Made by a program: the position numbers and the translations under genes
The notes under the pieces: model-generated
The model's input: the letters and a program-made list of their open reading frames with translations, nothing else
Database searches by the model: none
What the model was told of the DNA's origin: nothing
Shown here: piece by piece, positions 35,295-47,333 of the stretch
How the letters are laid out: each line of letters begins with the position of its first letter
Numbering within the stretch: the first letter of the stretch is position 1
Origin: Siphonodentalium dalli
Taxonomy: Eukaryota > Mollusca > Scaphopoda > Gadilida > Siphonodentaliidae
Direction: 5' to 3'
DNA length: 64,000 bases
Assembly (NCBI GenBank): GCA_032622095.1
Contig: CP136065.1
Coordinates: 112,135,195 to 112,199,194 of the forward strand

Positions 35295-35578
35295 AGTGTA
35301 AACATATTTTTATTTCCAAATCCAACATAACATAATATACAGATGATACAAATATGCATAAATAGAAGAGATAATGTATGGAAATGAGGATCAGACAACA
35401 ACAAGCCCGAGGGCTTATATGAAGTCTTCTCCTCTTTGGCGACATGCCCCTTCCCCAATAAGTGAGGGAGGGGTATCGATCAGACGGGAAAGGATAGAAA
35501 TAATGTTTTTTAAAGGAGAAGTAACTAAGTTTGAGTTGGGGATGGAAACAGCGGGAAGATGGTGTTAGGGATATCAGG

Positions 35579-35617
<39 letters not shown>

Positions 35618-37275
35618 TGAGAAAGTAGAGGGGGACAGAGTTTTCAATAATTGAGTTGTTGCGTGATAAAAATGATGCTCGTAGTAATATGCATGCGTCA
35701 GGCTCCATGGGAGGGGGTCAATCGCAATGGCCAATTCCTATTTCAACGGGGTTCACTGTGAATATCGCTGCATTCTTCATGTGGAATCATTTCACGTATA
35801 TACAGGATAGTGACAAGTAAGTAACTTACAAAATAATCGTTACCGGGTATCGGAAGACATTTTAATAGTACTACATATATAATGGGGAACATCGGGCTGC
35901 TGCATAACGCGGCCGGAATCCAAAGCAATTTGTTACCCATACAGATCATGGAAATCTTTTTGTTCTCATAATATATGTCTGTACTGCATTAAATATTTGT
36001 TTGTTTTCGCGAAGACTAAGCTCCCTTGACCCCCGCATTAGTTCTCTTCTGGGCTCTTGATAAATGTACATTCAAAGTTGTCTCAAATTCCCCACATAAA
36101 CAGAAGTGGGAAATTTTTACATGGTTATCTGTCAGGTCACCACTCAGGTGGCTGCAGTTCAATCTTAACCGGGTATGGAGGATATGAGTTTTACGACATT
36201 TACTATGATAAAAATAGGCAGGTGGATATATATTGTCACTGTTCAGTTCCTTTTTGAAGTCTTCGATTGTACTGCTGCTCTTTGTAGTTTCCGGCAGTTT
36301 GTTCCATTCGGTAATTGCAGATGGTAAGAAAGAATCCATATAATAGTCATAATTAATATTCGAGGGTAGTCTTATATGTTCAAATCTGAAGTTATATCTG
36401 GAATTATTTGCCTGAATTGGTCGTACATAATTTCTTAAAATTGATGGAGCAGTTCCACGTATCATTTAAAAAAAACTGGCATAGCTTGTGTTTTCTACGA
36501 CGTGAAGAGAGGAGTTCCCAGCCAGTTTTTGACAAAAGGCACGCATTACTCGTACTGATGGTTGCACCTGTTACTATTCGGGCCATTTCGTACTGTACCT
36601 TTTCAATATCGTCACTAAGATAATCAGGGCAGTTATCCCACACAGGGGAGGCATATTCCAGTATTGGTCGGATAAATGTGTAATGTATTTTTTCAAGCGT
36701 TACTCTGCATAGCCTGTATCTATGTTTACGTACTAAATTCACTCGACCCCATGCTTTATCAAGCATAGATCTGATGTGGATACCCCGCGAGCCCATGTTA
36801 TCGAAAGTAAGTCCCAGATGTTTATGGCTGTCAACCTCGACAATTGTCGCGGCTCCCATGGTCAGATGGGGGTGATATACTGATGTTTCTTTCCTATTAT
36901 GACATCCAGGTCGCTATCGCGCGCAAGGGAAATGTTATTATTAATGTTCGTCCACAGGCTTGCATCAATTGTATTCTTATATAATTATAGAGTGGCATTG
37001 GCAAATAGTCTTACATTTGATTTTATTCCATTATCGAGGTCATTTATGTAGTAGAGGAACAGACAAGTCTCAATACTGATCCTTGTGGAACTCCTGATGT
37101 AACTCTTCATTCGTATGACTTCTCTCCATCCACTACAACATTCTGTCTTCTATCTTGTAAGAAACTTCCGATCCAGTTGTTAGTTTTGCCATAAATTCCA
37201 TAGGTTTTTAGTTTGTATGATAAGTGGTTGTGGCTAACCTTATCAAACGCCTTACTAAAGTTCGAGGAAAATTAC
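35295..37275 (-). mobile_element. LINE with reverse transcriptase remains
   Basis: Read on the minus strand: RT palm pieces near 37275-37090 (FSKAFDKVSHNHLSYKL, SGVPQGSVL), then an open segment 36859-36404 (HKHLGLTFDN, RPILEYASPVWDN, RIVTGAT, GWELLSSRRRKHKL), then 36465-36016 (SAITEWNKLPE, ILHTRLRLNCSHLSGDL, CLCGEFE) and a 3' UTR to 35295. The UTR has the GA tract (35583-35613), the AAGCCC..GGGCTT hairpin and the end TTTACACT. The order and motifs fit the jockey/CR1-like group, with a C-terminal HTRLR...CxCG..E zinc-like motif. Stops and frameshifts occur in the RT part. The 5' limit is unclear. Confidence 0.85.
36003..37275 (-). pseudogene. Reverse transcriptase C-terminal half, broken
   Basis: These are the coding remains of the LINE at 35295-37275. 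A frameshift lies inside FLDFSKAFDK near 37257 and a stop lies before VTSGVPQGSVL near 37097. The expected FADDT box reads FANDTL near 37000 and is followed by another stop. The C-terminal region then stays open through 36859-36404, shifts frame near 36430 and ends in NAGVKGA near 36018. Copies of its last codons (NKQIFNAVQTYI) are in the truncated copy at 24936. Such remains make no active enzyme. Confidence 0.75.
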
Positions 37276-37432
37276 ATCTGGACATCTGCACACATGCACT
37301 TTTTTTCAGAACACCGGTTCCATTCACATGTATGATGATGCTTAGAAACAAAATGACGACATCGATGGCGACGAGTCGCTCATGGACAATTGTGAAAGAT
37401 TTTTCAAGACAAATAGTCAGGCTATTACCAGT
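37276..37432. other. Short stretch of unclear origin
   Basis: It lies between LINE remains and the repeat head at 37433. The minus strand is open here, but no reverse-transcriptase motif is visible. Confidence 0.4.
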
Positions 37433-38300
37433 TTTTAGCTCACCTGAGACGAAGTCTCCGGTGGAGCTATAGTCATCACTCCTCGTCCGCCGTCCGTCCG
37501 TCCGTCCGTGCGTCCGTCTGTCTGTCCGTCCGCCAACTTTAAAAAAAAACATCTTCTCCTTTGAAACCATCATACCAAATTGGTTCATATTTGGTGTGGA
37601 TGTTCCCTAGGTGACTCTCATTCAGATTTGTTCAAATGAGGTCACTGGGTCAAATAGTTGCGAAACCAGGGCCATAATTCTATTCCTCCACAGTAATTCT
37701 TACAACAACTTCTTGTCCGTAACCATTGTGCCGATTTAGCTAATATTTGGTATGGAGGGTCCTTGGGTGACTGGTGTTCAGATTTGTTCAAATGAGGTCA
37801 CCCGGTCAATTAGTTGAGAAACCAGGGTCATAACTCATAGTAATTCTTACAATGACTTCTTCTACAAAAATATTGGGCCGAATTAGCTTATATTTGGTAC
37901 TGATGGACCTTGGGTGACTGGGAATCAGATTTGTTCAAATTGGGTCACTGGGTCAATTAGGGGCAGAGCCAGGGACATAACTCTAAAAACCAAAAAATTA
38001 CATTTTTGCATTTTGATCATATTTGGGGTGGATGTTCCCTAGGTGACTGTCATTAATATTTGTTCAAATGAGGTCACTGTGTCAAACAGTTGTGAAACCA
38101 GGGCCATAATTATATTCCTCCTTGGTAATTATTATAACGACTTCTTGTCAATAACCATTAAGCCGATTTAGTTTATATTTGGTATGTGGCGTCATTGAAT
38201 GACTGGGGTTCAGATTTGTTCAAATGGGGTCACTGGGTCAAATAGTGGTGGAGCCAGGGCCATAATTCCCCAAAAAATAATAAAAATTCAGGAACTCCTT
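37433..38300 (+). repeat. 'AGCTCACCTGAGACGAAG' tandem repeat element
   Basis: The head TTTTTAGCTCACCTGAGACG, AAGTCTCCGGTGGAGCTATA is followed by a GTCC microsatellite. Then come diverged units of ~150-180 bp with TCATATTTGGTGTGGATGTT, CAGATTTGTTCAAATGAGGT and GGTCA(C)TGGGTCAAATAG. Further heads occur at 40608, 45849 and, worn, 50897. No ORF of the element is recognised. Similar repeats are common in lophotrochozoan genomes to my knowledge. The stretch 38300-38640 behind it shows a C-run and nothing coding. Confidence 0.75.
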
Positions 38301-38639
38301 GATCAATTTAACATACAAACAAAAAATATCACCCCCCCCACATGACCCAGAACCCCACCCCCAACCAACAGCATTCCACCCTATCTCATATCCTAACTCA
38401 CAGGTAAATAAAGTATATTTATTTAAATTCCCATTACAAGGCAACTCTCCTATGAACTGATAGACATGACACATGGCAAGGCAGATAGAGAGATAAAGAG
38501 AGCTTCTGCAGCCTTAGACAGAGTCCCCAGGGAGTGTATTCATGTCATCCATAATTTAAATGAGATTAATGGTGTTATCAATGAAGCACCCTTGTTGTTT
38601 ATATTATCACTCAGTGGTCATTAAAATCAGATTAATTTC

Positions 38640-39785
38640 ATTTTCTCAAAGAGTGCCTGGCATTTGTAGAATGATGTTCCCAGAGGGTGAATTTAGTGAC
38701 GCTATCCTACACAGCAGGCTAGCATAACCAAATACACCCTCTGAGAACCTTATTCCGCTTAGGCCTCATCTTCTGGGAAGTATCTAGAGTCTCAAGATCT
38801 CATTCTGCTTAGGCCTCATCTTCTGGGAAGTATCTATAGTATCAAATTTACATTGTTGTTAGTTAAATTTCCCTTCTAGGAAGTTTCTGTATCCCTTAAT
38901 TTGCAGAAGATAAAATTCATGATTGAGGTGCCCAATGGGTGAATATCACCAATTTCAACTGGGGAACTTCATTCTTATTCTAGGTCTTCCATAGCAGTTG
39001 AGGGCCTTATCAGAATGAGGTCCCCAGAGGGTGAATTTAGTGATACTAGCCTGCTGTGCAGGATAGCCTCACTAAATTCACCCTCTGGGTACCTCATTCT
39101 GCAAATAACAGACAGACTATTTCAAAGCTTGATTCAAGGCTAGTATCACCAAATTCACCATTTGGGTACCTCATTCTGCTTAGGCCTCATCTTCTGGGAA
39201 GTATCTATAGTATCAAATTTACATTGTTGTTAGTTAAATTTCCCTTCTAGGAAGTTTCTATATCCCCTAATTTGCAGAAGATAAAATTCATAATTGAGGG
39301 GCCCAATGGGTGAACATCACCAACTTCAACTGGGGAAATTCAATTTTATTCTAGGTCTTCCATAGCAGTTGAGGACTTTATCAGAATGAGGTCCCCAGAG
39401 GGTGAATTTAGCGTCACTAAATTCACCCTCTGGGGACCTCACTCTGCAAATGACAGACACACTATCACACTATTTCAAGGCTTGTTGTATAATAATACAT
39501 TGTGTTGCTTGAGGCCAGGCATGTACACAATGTAGGAACAGACACGCTTTTTGTGATGCTATCCGGCACAGCAGGCTAGCATCACCAAATTCACCCTCTG
39601 ACGACCTCATTCTGCTTAGGCCTCATCTTCTGGGAAGTATCTATAGTATCAAATTTACATTGTTGTTAGTTAAATTTCCCTTCTAGGAAGTTTCTATATC
39701 CCCTAATTTGCAGAAGATAAAATTCATAAATGAGGTGCCCAATGGGTGAATATCACCAACTTCAACTGGGGAACTTAATTTTTAT
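38640..39785. mobile_element. Cluster of double-hairpin fold-back MITEs
   Basis: Two and a half copies of the 10521-10966 family lie in tandem. GAATGAGGTCCCCAGAGGGT and its complement alternate near 38670, 38740, 39015, 39085, 39385 and 39425, and the spacer TTAGGCCTCATCTTCTGGGA occurs near 38760, 38810, 39180 and 39618. The repeated spacer blocks (CTATAGTATCAAATTTACAT) are almost identical, which points to recent local duplication. Confidence 0.75.
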
Positions 39786-40607
39786 CCTTATCAGATTTGT
39801 GAAAATGGGATCACAAAGTCAAATAAGGGCAGAGCAAGAGACTTAACTATTTCACTACATAGTAATTCTTAAAATATGTTTGCAAGAACTAGTTGGCTTA
39901 TATAGAATGGAATGTTCTTCCTTGACTGCAATTCAGATTTTTTTAATGGGGTCACCTGGTCAAATAGGGGCCAAGCGAAGGACAGTTTCCCTCTTAATAT
40001 GCTTCCTTCACAAGGACCATCAGGTCTATTTGACTGATATTTATGATATGTATGAAGGGTTCTTTGGTGTCTGGGATTCAAATTTATTCAGATGGGGTCA
40101 CCAGGTTAAAAGGGTGGGACCAGGGACATAACTATATGTCTCTATAGTAATTCTTAAAATGTCTTCTCAAGGGATTTTGGACTATTTAGCTTACATATAG
40201 TATGGAGGAATCAGGAAGATCCTTTAGTGACTGAGATACAGATTTGTTAAAATGAGGTCAACCTGTCAAGAAATGGCAGTCTATGGTGAGTTAACACTTT
40301 TGTGTCCAATAAAATCATAGAAATACCAAATTCATTAAAACATCTACCTTGGAACCACCTGACTGATTGGTCTGACATACATGTATTGTGTTTTGGGTCC
40401 ATGGATAATTGGGCTTCAAACATGTTTAAATGGTTTTAGAAAAAGGCGCTTGTGAGATTGGAAATTTCCAACAATTGAGAAAGTTTGTGGTGTCGGTTGT
40501 GAAATTCCAACCTAAGACTTGGGAGTCTGGATCCCGGTCGGGAGGGGACTTGTTGAGCTGGAGGAGGGGGGTGATCAGTAGTGTACAGTTGGCAATTTAA
40601 AGGTGGT
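39786..40607. repeat. Diverged units of the GATTTGTTCAAATGAGGTCA family
   Basis: Weak copies of CAGATTTGTTAAAATGAGGT, GGTCACC(T/A)GGTCAAATAGGG, and TTAGCTTACATATAGTATGG occur, then a TTGGAAATTTCCAACAATTG block near 40458. The latter part recurs at 44950-45250 and 51480-51770 in the same order. No gene seen. Confidence 0.6.
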
Positions 40608-41018
40608 TTTTAGCTCACCTGAGACGAAGTCTCCGGTGGAGCTATAGTCATCACTCCTCGTCCGTCGTCCGTCCGTCCGTCCGTCTGTCCGTCCGTCCGT
40701 CCGTCCGTCCGTCAACAATCATCTTCTTCTCCAGTATCATAAGGCCAAATGAGTTCATATTTGGTGTGGATGTTCCCTGCTTGACTCAGACTCAGATTTG
40801 TTAAAATAAGGTCACTGAGTCAAATAGTTGCGAAGCTAGGGCCATAACTCTTTCCCGCCATAGTAATTCTTAAAACAACTTCTTTTCAAGAACAATCAGG
40901 CCTATTTAGCTTATATTTGGTATGGAAGGTCCTTGAGTGACTGGGGGTCAGATTTTTTTCAAATGGGGTCACTGGGTCAAATAGGGGCAGAATCAGGGAC
41001 ATAACTCTATTCTCCCTA
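40608..41018 (+). repeat. Second 'AGCTCACCTGAGACGAAG' head and its units
   Basis: The head at 40608-40650 is followed by a (GTCC)n tract, 40668-40712, and two units of the family described at 37433. Confidence 0.75.
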
Positions 41019-44000
41019 GTAATTATTAGAATGACTTCTTCTCCAGAATCATCAGGCCGATTTAGCTAATATTTTGTATGGTGGGTCCTTGTGTGACTGG
41101 GGTTCAGATTTGTTCAAATGGGGTCAGTGTGTCAAATAGGGTCCGTGTCAGGAACATAACTTAAAAAAATTATTTAAAAAAAAAATATTGTTAAATTTAA
41201 ATCCTTGCTCAATTCAAAAAACAAATCACAATTCAAAATGAACCAATACAAAAATATTTTTTTCATTTTAACCCCTGATTTTTTGTATTTTTTTAGACAC
41301 AAAACACCCCATTCCACCCCTTTCCCTCCTCACCCCTCTACACCCCTGTCCCCACTACCACCCCCCCCCAATCTGCGCCGCCCTGCACCCACTGCAGTCA
41401 AGAAAAAATTAATTAGAAAAACTGACACCTTGTAACATCCATAAAGTATGGTATTAGCCCCAGACAGAAAGAGTTAATAACAGTCATCAATTCAGATGTT
41501 ATCTAGCTGGCTGACAGCTAGGTGTAAACAGTCATGCTCTGTGTGTATCATTAACATATCATATCAAAACAAAATGCTGTATGTCTGACATTTGCAGAAT
41601 GAGGTCCCCAGAGGGTGAATTTAGTGATGCTACTCTGCACAGTAGGCTAGCATCACCAAATACACTCTCCAGGGACCTCATTCTGCTTAGGCCTCATCTT
41701 CAGGGAAGTATACAGGTCTTAAATTGACATTTCTACTTACTTTTTCCCTTCTGTTCAGTTTCTATATTCCCTAATTTGCTGTCAGAAGATAAAATCGATA
41801 ATTGAAGTGCCCAAATGGGTGCACATCACCAATTAACTGGACAACTTCAATCTGTTCCTATGTCTCCCATGGCAGTTGAGGCCTAAGCATAATGAGGTCC
41901 ACAGAGGGTGAATTTGGTGATGCTAGCCCACCTTACATGATTGCAGCACTAAATTCACCCTTTAGTGACCTCATTCTGCAAAAGTCAGACACTATATTCA
42001 GGCTTGGCTGTTCCACTATTATATTCTTAACCACCACCTATCCAGTTGTACTCATTATACCCTGATTTGCAAAGAAAACTTGGGGGGGGGGGGTATATTG
42101 GATTGAATTTGTCTGTCAGTATGTCCTCCCGTCCATCCCTCTGTTGGGATGTTTCCATCCGTCCATCAATTTTGTTCTTCTCCACATACATATTAATGAC
42201 CGAAATGGTTTATATATTTTGACTCACATTCAGATTTGTTCAAATGAGTTCATCAGGTCATATAGGTGAGAAGCCAGGGCCATAACTCTTTCCCTCCATA
42301 GTAATTCTTCAGAAACCATCAGGCCTATTTAGCTTTTGGTATGGAGGGTCCTTTGGTGAGTGGGGTTCAGATTTGTACACGTGAGGTCATTTTTAGGAAA
42401 CTTTTGAGGAAAATCAGTTTTCTTCAACTCTTAAAATCTACCGTTTGAAATTTCTAGATGAATAGATCTCATAGATGGGGATTCACATTTGTTCAAATAA
42501 GGGCAGAGATAAGAGATTTAACTCTCAACCACCGACCCTACCTGTATGTATGCTGTTTGATACTGGTATAATAATATATAGATTCCTATTGATTTCTAAG
42601 CTGCCTGGGTGGAGGCAATGAGGCTGTAGATTTGATTTTTCAACCAGTAACAGTTCACATTTTCCTACTTCGGGTTAAACTGTTCGACCGAAATCGCCAC
42701 AAATGTTAACAGGTCTATTTTGCTGATATTTAGTATGAAGGGTTCTTTGGTATCTGGTATTGAAATTTATTCAGATGTGGTCACCAGGTTAAATAGGGTG
42801 GGACCAGGGACATAACTGTATGTCTCTATAGTCATTCTTAAATTGTCTTCTCAAGAGAGGTTGGACTATTTAGCTTACATATAGTATGGATGATCCTTTA
42901 GTGACTGATATTCAGATTTGTTAACATCAGGTCAACCTGTTAAGAAATGACGGGGGCTATGAGGAGTTAACAATTTTAAGTAATTATTAGAATGACTTCT
43001 TCTCCAGAATCATCAGGCCGATTTAGCTAATATTTTGTATGGTGGGTCCTTGTGTGACTGGGGTTCAGATTTGTTCAAATGGGGTCAGTGTGTCAAATAG
43101 GGTCCGTGTCAGGAACATAACTTAAAAAAAAAAAAAAAAATTATTTAAAAAAAAAATATTGTTAAATTTAAATCCTTGCTCAATTCAAAAAACAAATCAC
43201 AATTCAAAATGAACCAATACAAAAATATTTTTTTCATTTTAACCCCTGATTTTTTGTATTTTTTTAGACACAAAACACCCCATTCCACCCCTTTCCCTCC
43301 TCACCCCTCTACACCCCTGTCCCACTACCACCCCCCCCCCCCAATCTGCGCCGCCCTGCACCCACTGCAGTCAAGAAAAAATTAATTAGAAAAACTGACA
43401 CCTTGTAACATCCATAAAGTATGGTATTAGCCCCAGACAGAAAGAGTTAATAACAGTCATCAATTCAGATGTTATCTAGCTGGCTGACAGCTAGGTGTAA
43501 ACAGTCATGCTCTGTGTGTATCATTAACATATCATATCAAAACAAAATGCTGTATGTCTGACATTTGCAGAATGAGGTCCCCAGAGGGTGAATTTAGTGA
43601 TGCTACTCTGCACAGTAGGCTAGCATCACCAAATACACTCTCCAGGGACCTCATTCTGCTTAGGCCTCATCTTCAGGGAAGTATACAGGTCTTAAATTGA
43701 CATTTCTACTTACTTTTTCCCTTCTGTTCAGTTTCTATATTCCCTAATTTGCTGTCAGAAGATAAAATTGATAATTGAAGTGCCCAATGGGTGCACATCA
43801 CCAATTAACTGGACAACTTCAATCTGTTCCTATGTCTCCCATGGCAGTTGAGGCCTAAGCATAATGAGGTCCACAGAGGGTGAATTTGGTGATGCTAGCC
43901 CACCTTACATGATTGCAGCACTAAATTCACCCTTTAGTGACCTCATTCTGCAAAAGTCAGACACTATATTCAGGCTTGGCTGTTCCACTATTATATTCTT

Positions 44001-44947
44001 AACCACCACCTATCCAGTTGTACTCATTATACCCTGATTTGCAAAGAAAACTTGGGGGGGGGGTATATTGGATTGAATTTGTCTGTCAGTATGTCCTCCC
44101 GTCCATCCCTCTGTTGGGATGTTTCCATCCGTCCATCAATTTTGTTCTTCTCCACATACATATTAATGACCGAAATGGTTTATATATTTTGACTCACATT
44201 CAGATTTGTTCAAATGAGTTCATCAGGTCATATAGGTGAGAAGCCAGGGCCATAACTCTTTCCCTCCATAGTAATTCTTCAGAAACCATCAGGCCTATTT
44301 AGCTTTTGGTATGGAGGGTCCTTTGGTGAGTGGGGTTCAGATTTGTACATGTGAGGTCATTTTTAGGAAACTTTTGAGGAAAATCAGTTTTCTTCAACTC
44401 TTAAAATCTACCGTTTGAAATTTCTAGATGAATAGATCTCATAGATGGGGATTCACATTTGTTCAAATAAGGGCAGAGATAAGAGATTTAACTCTCAACC
44501 ACCGACCCTACCTGTATGTATGCTGTTTGATACTGGTATAATAATATATAGATTCCTATTGATTTCTAAGCTGCCTGGGTGGAGGCAATGAGGCTGTAGA
44601 TTTGATTTTTCAACCAGTAACAGTTCACATTTTCCTACTTCGGGTTAAACTGTTCGACCGAAATCGCCACAAATGTTAACAGGTCTATTTTGCTGATATT
44701 TAGTATGAAGGGTTCTTTGGTATCTGGTATTGAAATTTATTCAGATGTGGTCACCAGGTTAAATAGGGTGGGACCAGGGACATAACTGTATGTCTCTATA
44801 GTCATTCTTAAATTGTCTTCTCAAGAGAGGTTGGACTATTTAGCTTACATATAGTATGGATGATCCTTTAGTGACTGATATTCAGATTTGTTAACATCAG
44901 GTCAACCTGTTAAGAAATGACGGGGGCTATGAGGAGTTAACAATTTT
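41019..44947. repeat. ~1.96-kb recent direct tandem duplication
   Basis: Copy A, 41019-42977, and copy B, 42979-44947, run in parallel from AATTATTAGAATGACTTCTT to GAGGAGTTAACAATTTT. They differ mainly in homopolymer length (A-run at 43125, C-run at 43330, G-run at 42073/44054) and a few single bases. Each copy contains repeat-family units, a C-rich stretch, and a complete double-hairpin MITE (about 41575-42008 and 43545-43978). The ORFs 41205-41435 and 43176-43385 are the two copies of one low-complexity frame. A collapsed or redundant assembly could also produce this pattern. Confidence 0.85.
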
Positions 44948-45279
44948 GTGTTTAAAAAATCATTGAAATACCAAATTCATTAAAACATCTTCCTTGGAAC
45001 TACCTAACTGATTAATCTGACATACATGTATGGTGTTTTGGGTCCATGGATAAATGGGCTTCAAACATGTCTAAATGGTTTTATAAAAAGGTGCTTGTGA
45101 GATTGGAAATTTCCAAAAATTGAGAAAGTTTGAGATGTCGGTTGTGAAATTCCAACCTGGAGTCTGGAGTCTGGAGCCCGGTCGGGAGGGGACTTGTTGA
45201 GCTGGAGGAGGGGGGTGATCAGTAGTGAACAGTGGGCAATTTCATGGTGGAAATTCACCTTGAAATTACCCACTGTACA
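44948..45279. repeat. Repeat block shared with 40315-40600 and 51480-51770
   Basis: AAATCATTGAAATACCAAAT, TTTGGGTCCATGGATAAATG, GAGATTGGAAATTTCC and GTCGGTTGTGAAATTCCAAC recur at the three sites in the same order and strand. Confidence 0.7.
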
Positions 45280-45666
45280 CTACTGAAGCCTCTCTAGCCA
45301 CATATCATGTTTAGATCTACTTTTTTCAAAGTGCTTATGAAAATTTCTGACTATTGTGGTCTCCAGAGTCCCAGTCTCATCAGTCTTTGCAGTCTGGTGA
45401 GCGACCCCACAGTCTTTGACTGTCTTGTTTACCAAGCTACATACTTGAAGTCTCTCTAGCCACATATCCTGTTTAAATCTACTTCTTTTAAAGTGATTAT
45501 GAAAAGTGCTCACTGTTTTGGTCTCCAGAGTCCCAGTCTTATCAGTCTTTGCAGTCTGGTGAGCGACCCCACAGTCATTGACTGTCTTGTTGCTGAAGGG
45601 GTCACTCTCAGCAAAAAAAGTGCTGAAGAGTACACAGGTTTTTAAATTGTGCTGAAGGGTATGCAT
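45280..45666 (-). repeat. 162-bp repeat, open frame with 54-residue unit
   Basis: The minus strand is open for 128 codons and contains two copies of a 54-residue unit: NKTVNDCGVAHQTAKTDKTG, TLET, FHNHFKRSRFKQDMWLERLQ, then VCSLV and the second copy. Each unit is 162 bp, a multiple of three. A third copy is at 51997-51764. Differences between copies include several amino-acid changes but no stop or frameshift. The composition is protein-like, with no low complexity. I do not recognise the family and see no start or splice context that would make it a gene, so it is recorded as a repeat with coding potential. Confidence 0.5.
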
Positions 45667-46320
45667 GGTTTGTGATCGGCACTAATGCAGTTACTTTAAC
45701 TTTCTGGCGCCAATCAGCAGTTTGTTTTCAGTTCATTTTAATTTCCTTGGAAAATATACAATTATTCTCTTAACAGATATCTTGGCAGACATGAAAACTA
45801 AAAGTAATTTAGAACGAGACTTCACGACCTGTGTACCCTTCAGCACTTTTTAGCTCACCTGAGACGAAGTCTCCGGTGGAGCTATAGTCATCACTCATCG
45901 TCCGTCCGTCCGTCTGTCCGTCCGTCAACAATTCTTTGAACGTCTTCTCCTCTGAAACCATCAGACCGATTGGGTTTATATTTGGTGTGGATGTTCCCTA
46001 GGTGACTCTTATTCAGATTTGTTCAAATGAGGTCACCAAGTCAAATAGTTTTGATGTCAGGACCATAACTATTTTTCCACATAGTAATTCTTAAAACGAC
46101 TTCTTTTCTGAAGTTGTTGGGCCGAATGGGTTCACATTTGGTATGAGGGTACCTTGGGTGACTGTGGTTCAGATTTGTTCAAATGAGGTCACTGGGTCAA
46201 ATGTGGGTGGGGCTATGGACATAAATTTGAAGATTTTTTTTTTTTAGATTTAACTTATTGTTCAATTTAACTCGGGGGGGGGGGGGGGGGGTAGGTACCT
46301 CTAGTCACCCCACTAAATTT
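45667..46320 (+). repeat. Third 'AGCTCACCTGAGACGAAG' element
   Basis: The head is at 45849-45892 with a GTCCGTCCGTCC tract, then two or three family units, ending at a 19-base G run (46274) and GTAGGTACCTCTAGTCACCC. The first 180 bases of the span show nothing. Confidence 0.7.
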
Positions 46321-46640
46321 GGTTGAAATCAGGATTTTGTGAGAAAACAGACAGATGTACAGAAATGTTCAGTAAGTTCCATATCCTTGCATTCCCAAGC
46401 GATCTCTGCTCTGTACCACCAAGCATGATAGAGGCATGTTGTGTTTAAATCAGTGCCAGATTTATAGATATAAACAGAACTTCTGTGGCAGTCCCCTGGG
46501 AGTGTATTCATGTCATTCATAATTTAAATGAGATTAATAGTGTTGAGCATTTGTTTTCTCAAGCTGTCAATTGTTTACAATATCCTGGTCATTAATATCA
46601 ATTTAAATTCCTTTTCTCAAAGCGGTAATGAAGTGTGTCT
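46321..46640. other. PHKA intron 1, no feature recognised
   Basis: Unique-looking sequence before the next MITE copy. A minus ORF at 46520-46329 has no motif. Confidence 0.4.
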
Positions 46641-47333
46641 AGCATTTGTGTCTAGCATTTGTACCCTGCACAGCAGGCTAGCATTGCTAAATACACCCTT
46701 TGAGGCCTCATTCTGCTTAGGCCTCATTTTCTGGGAAGTGAGTCTCAAATTGACATTTTAGCAGCTTTTTTTCTTCTGTTGAGATTCTAAAATGCATAAT
46801 TGAGGTGTGAAATGGGTGTGCATACTGTCATATGCCACCAACTTCAGCTGGATAACTTCTGTCTGTCCCCAGGTCTCCCATAGCAGTTGATGATTAAGTA
46901 AGTTTGGGTTCCCAGATGGTGAATTTGGTGATGCTAGCCCACCTTACAGAATAGCATCACTACATTCCCCTTTTGGGACCTCAGACACACTTTTTTTTGT
47001 TTTTTGTTTTTTTTATAAATATTTTATTTTTTCATTATATTACACATTTATGTACAGAACAATATCTGATAACAACGTTTGCATAGATATATAGACGGTG
47101 GGGGGGGGGGGGGTCGACATTCGTACACAACTCACACACACCTTGCACACACATTGATATATTAAAGAAATAGTATGCATACATGTATACTCGTATATAT
47201 ATACATGTATATATTTATGCCAGTTATATTCTGTCTCAAATTTGTTCATGAACTTTGGACTTGTTTGCCGAATCTGATATTGTAAACTCGGACTATATAC
47301 TATTCAAGATAACTATGTTCCCTGCTAAGTTAG

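Noticed and set aside
37208-37588. 126-codon minus-strand ORF
   Set aside because: It begins in the GTCC microsatellite head of a repeat and ends in shifted LINE sequence; no coherent protein.
41205-43385. Two similar ORFs as a duplicated gene pair
   Set aside because: They are the two copies of one Pro/His-rich low-complexity frame within the 1.96-kb duplication.
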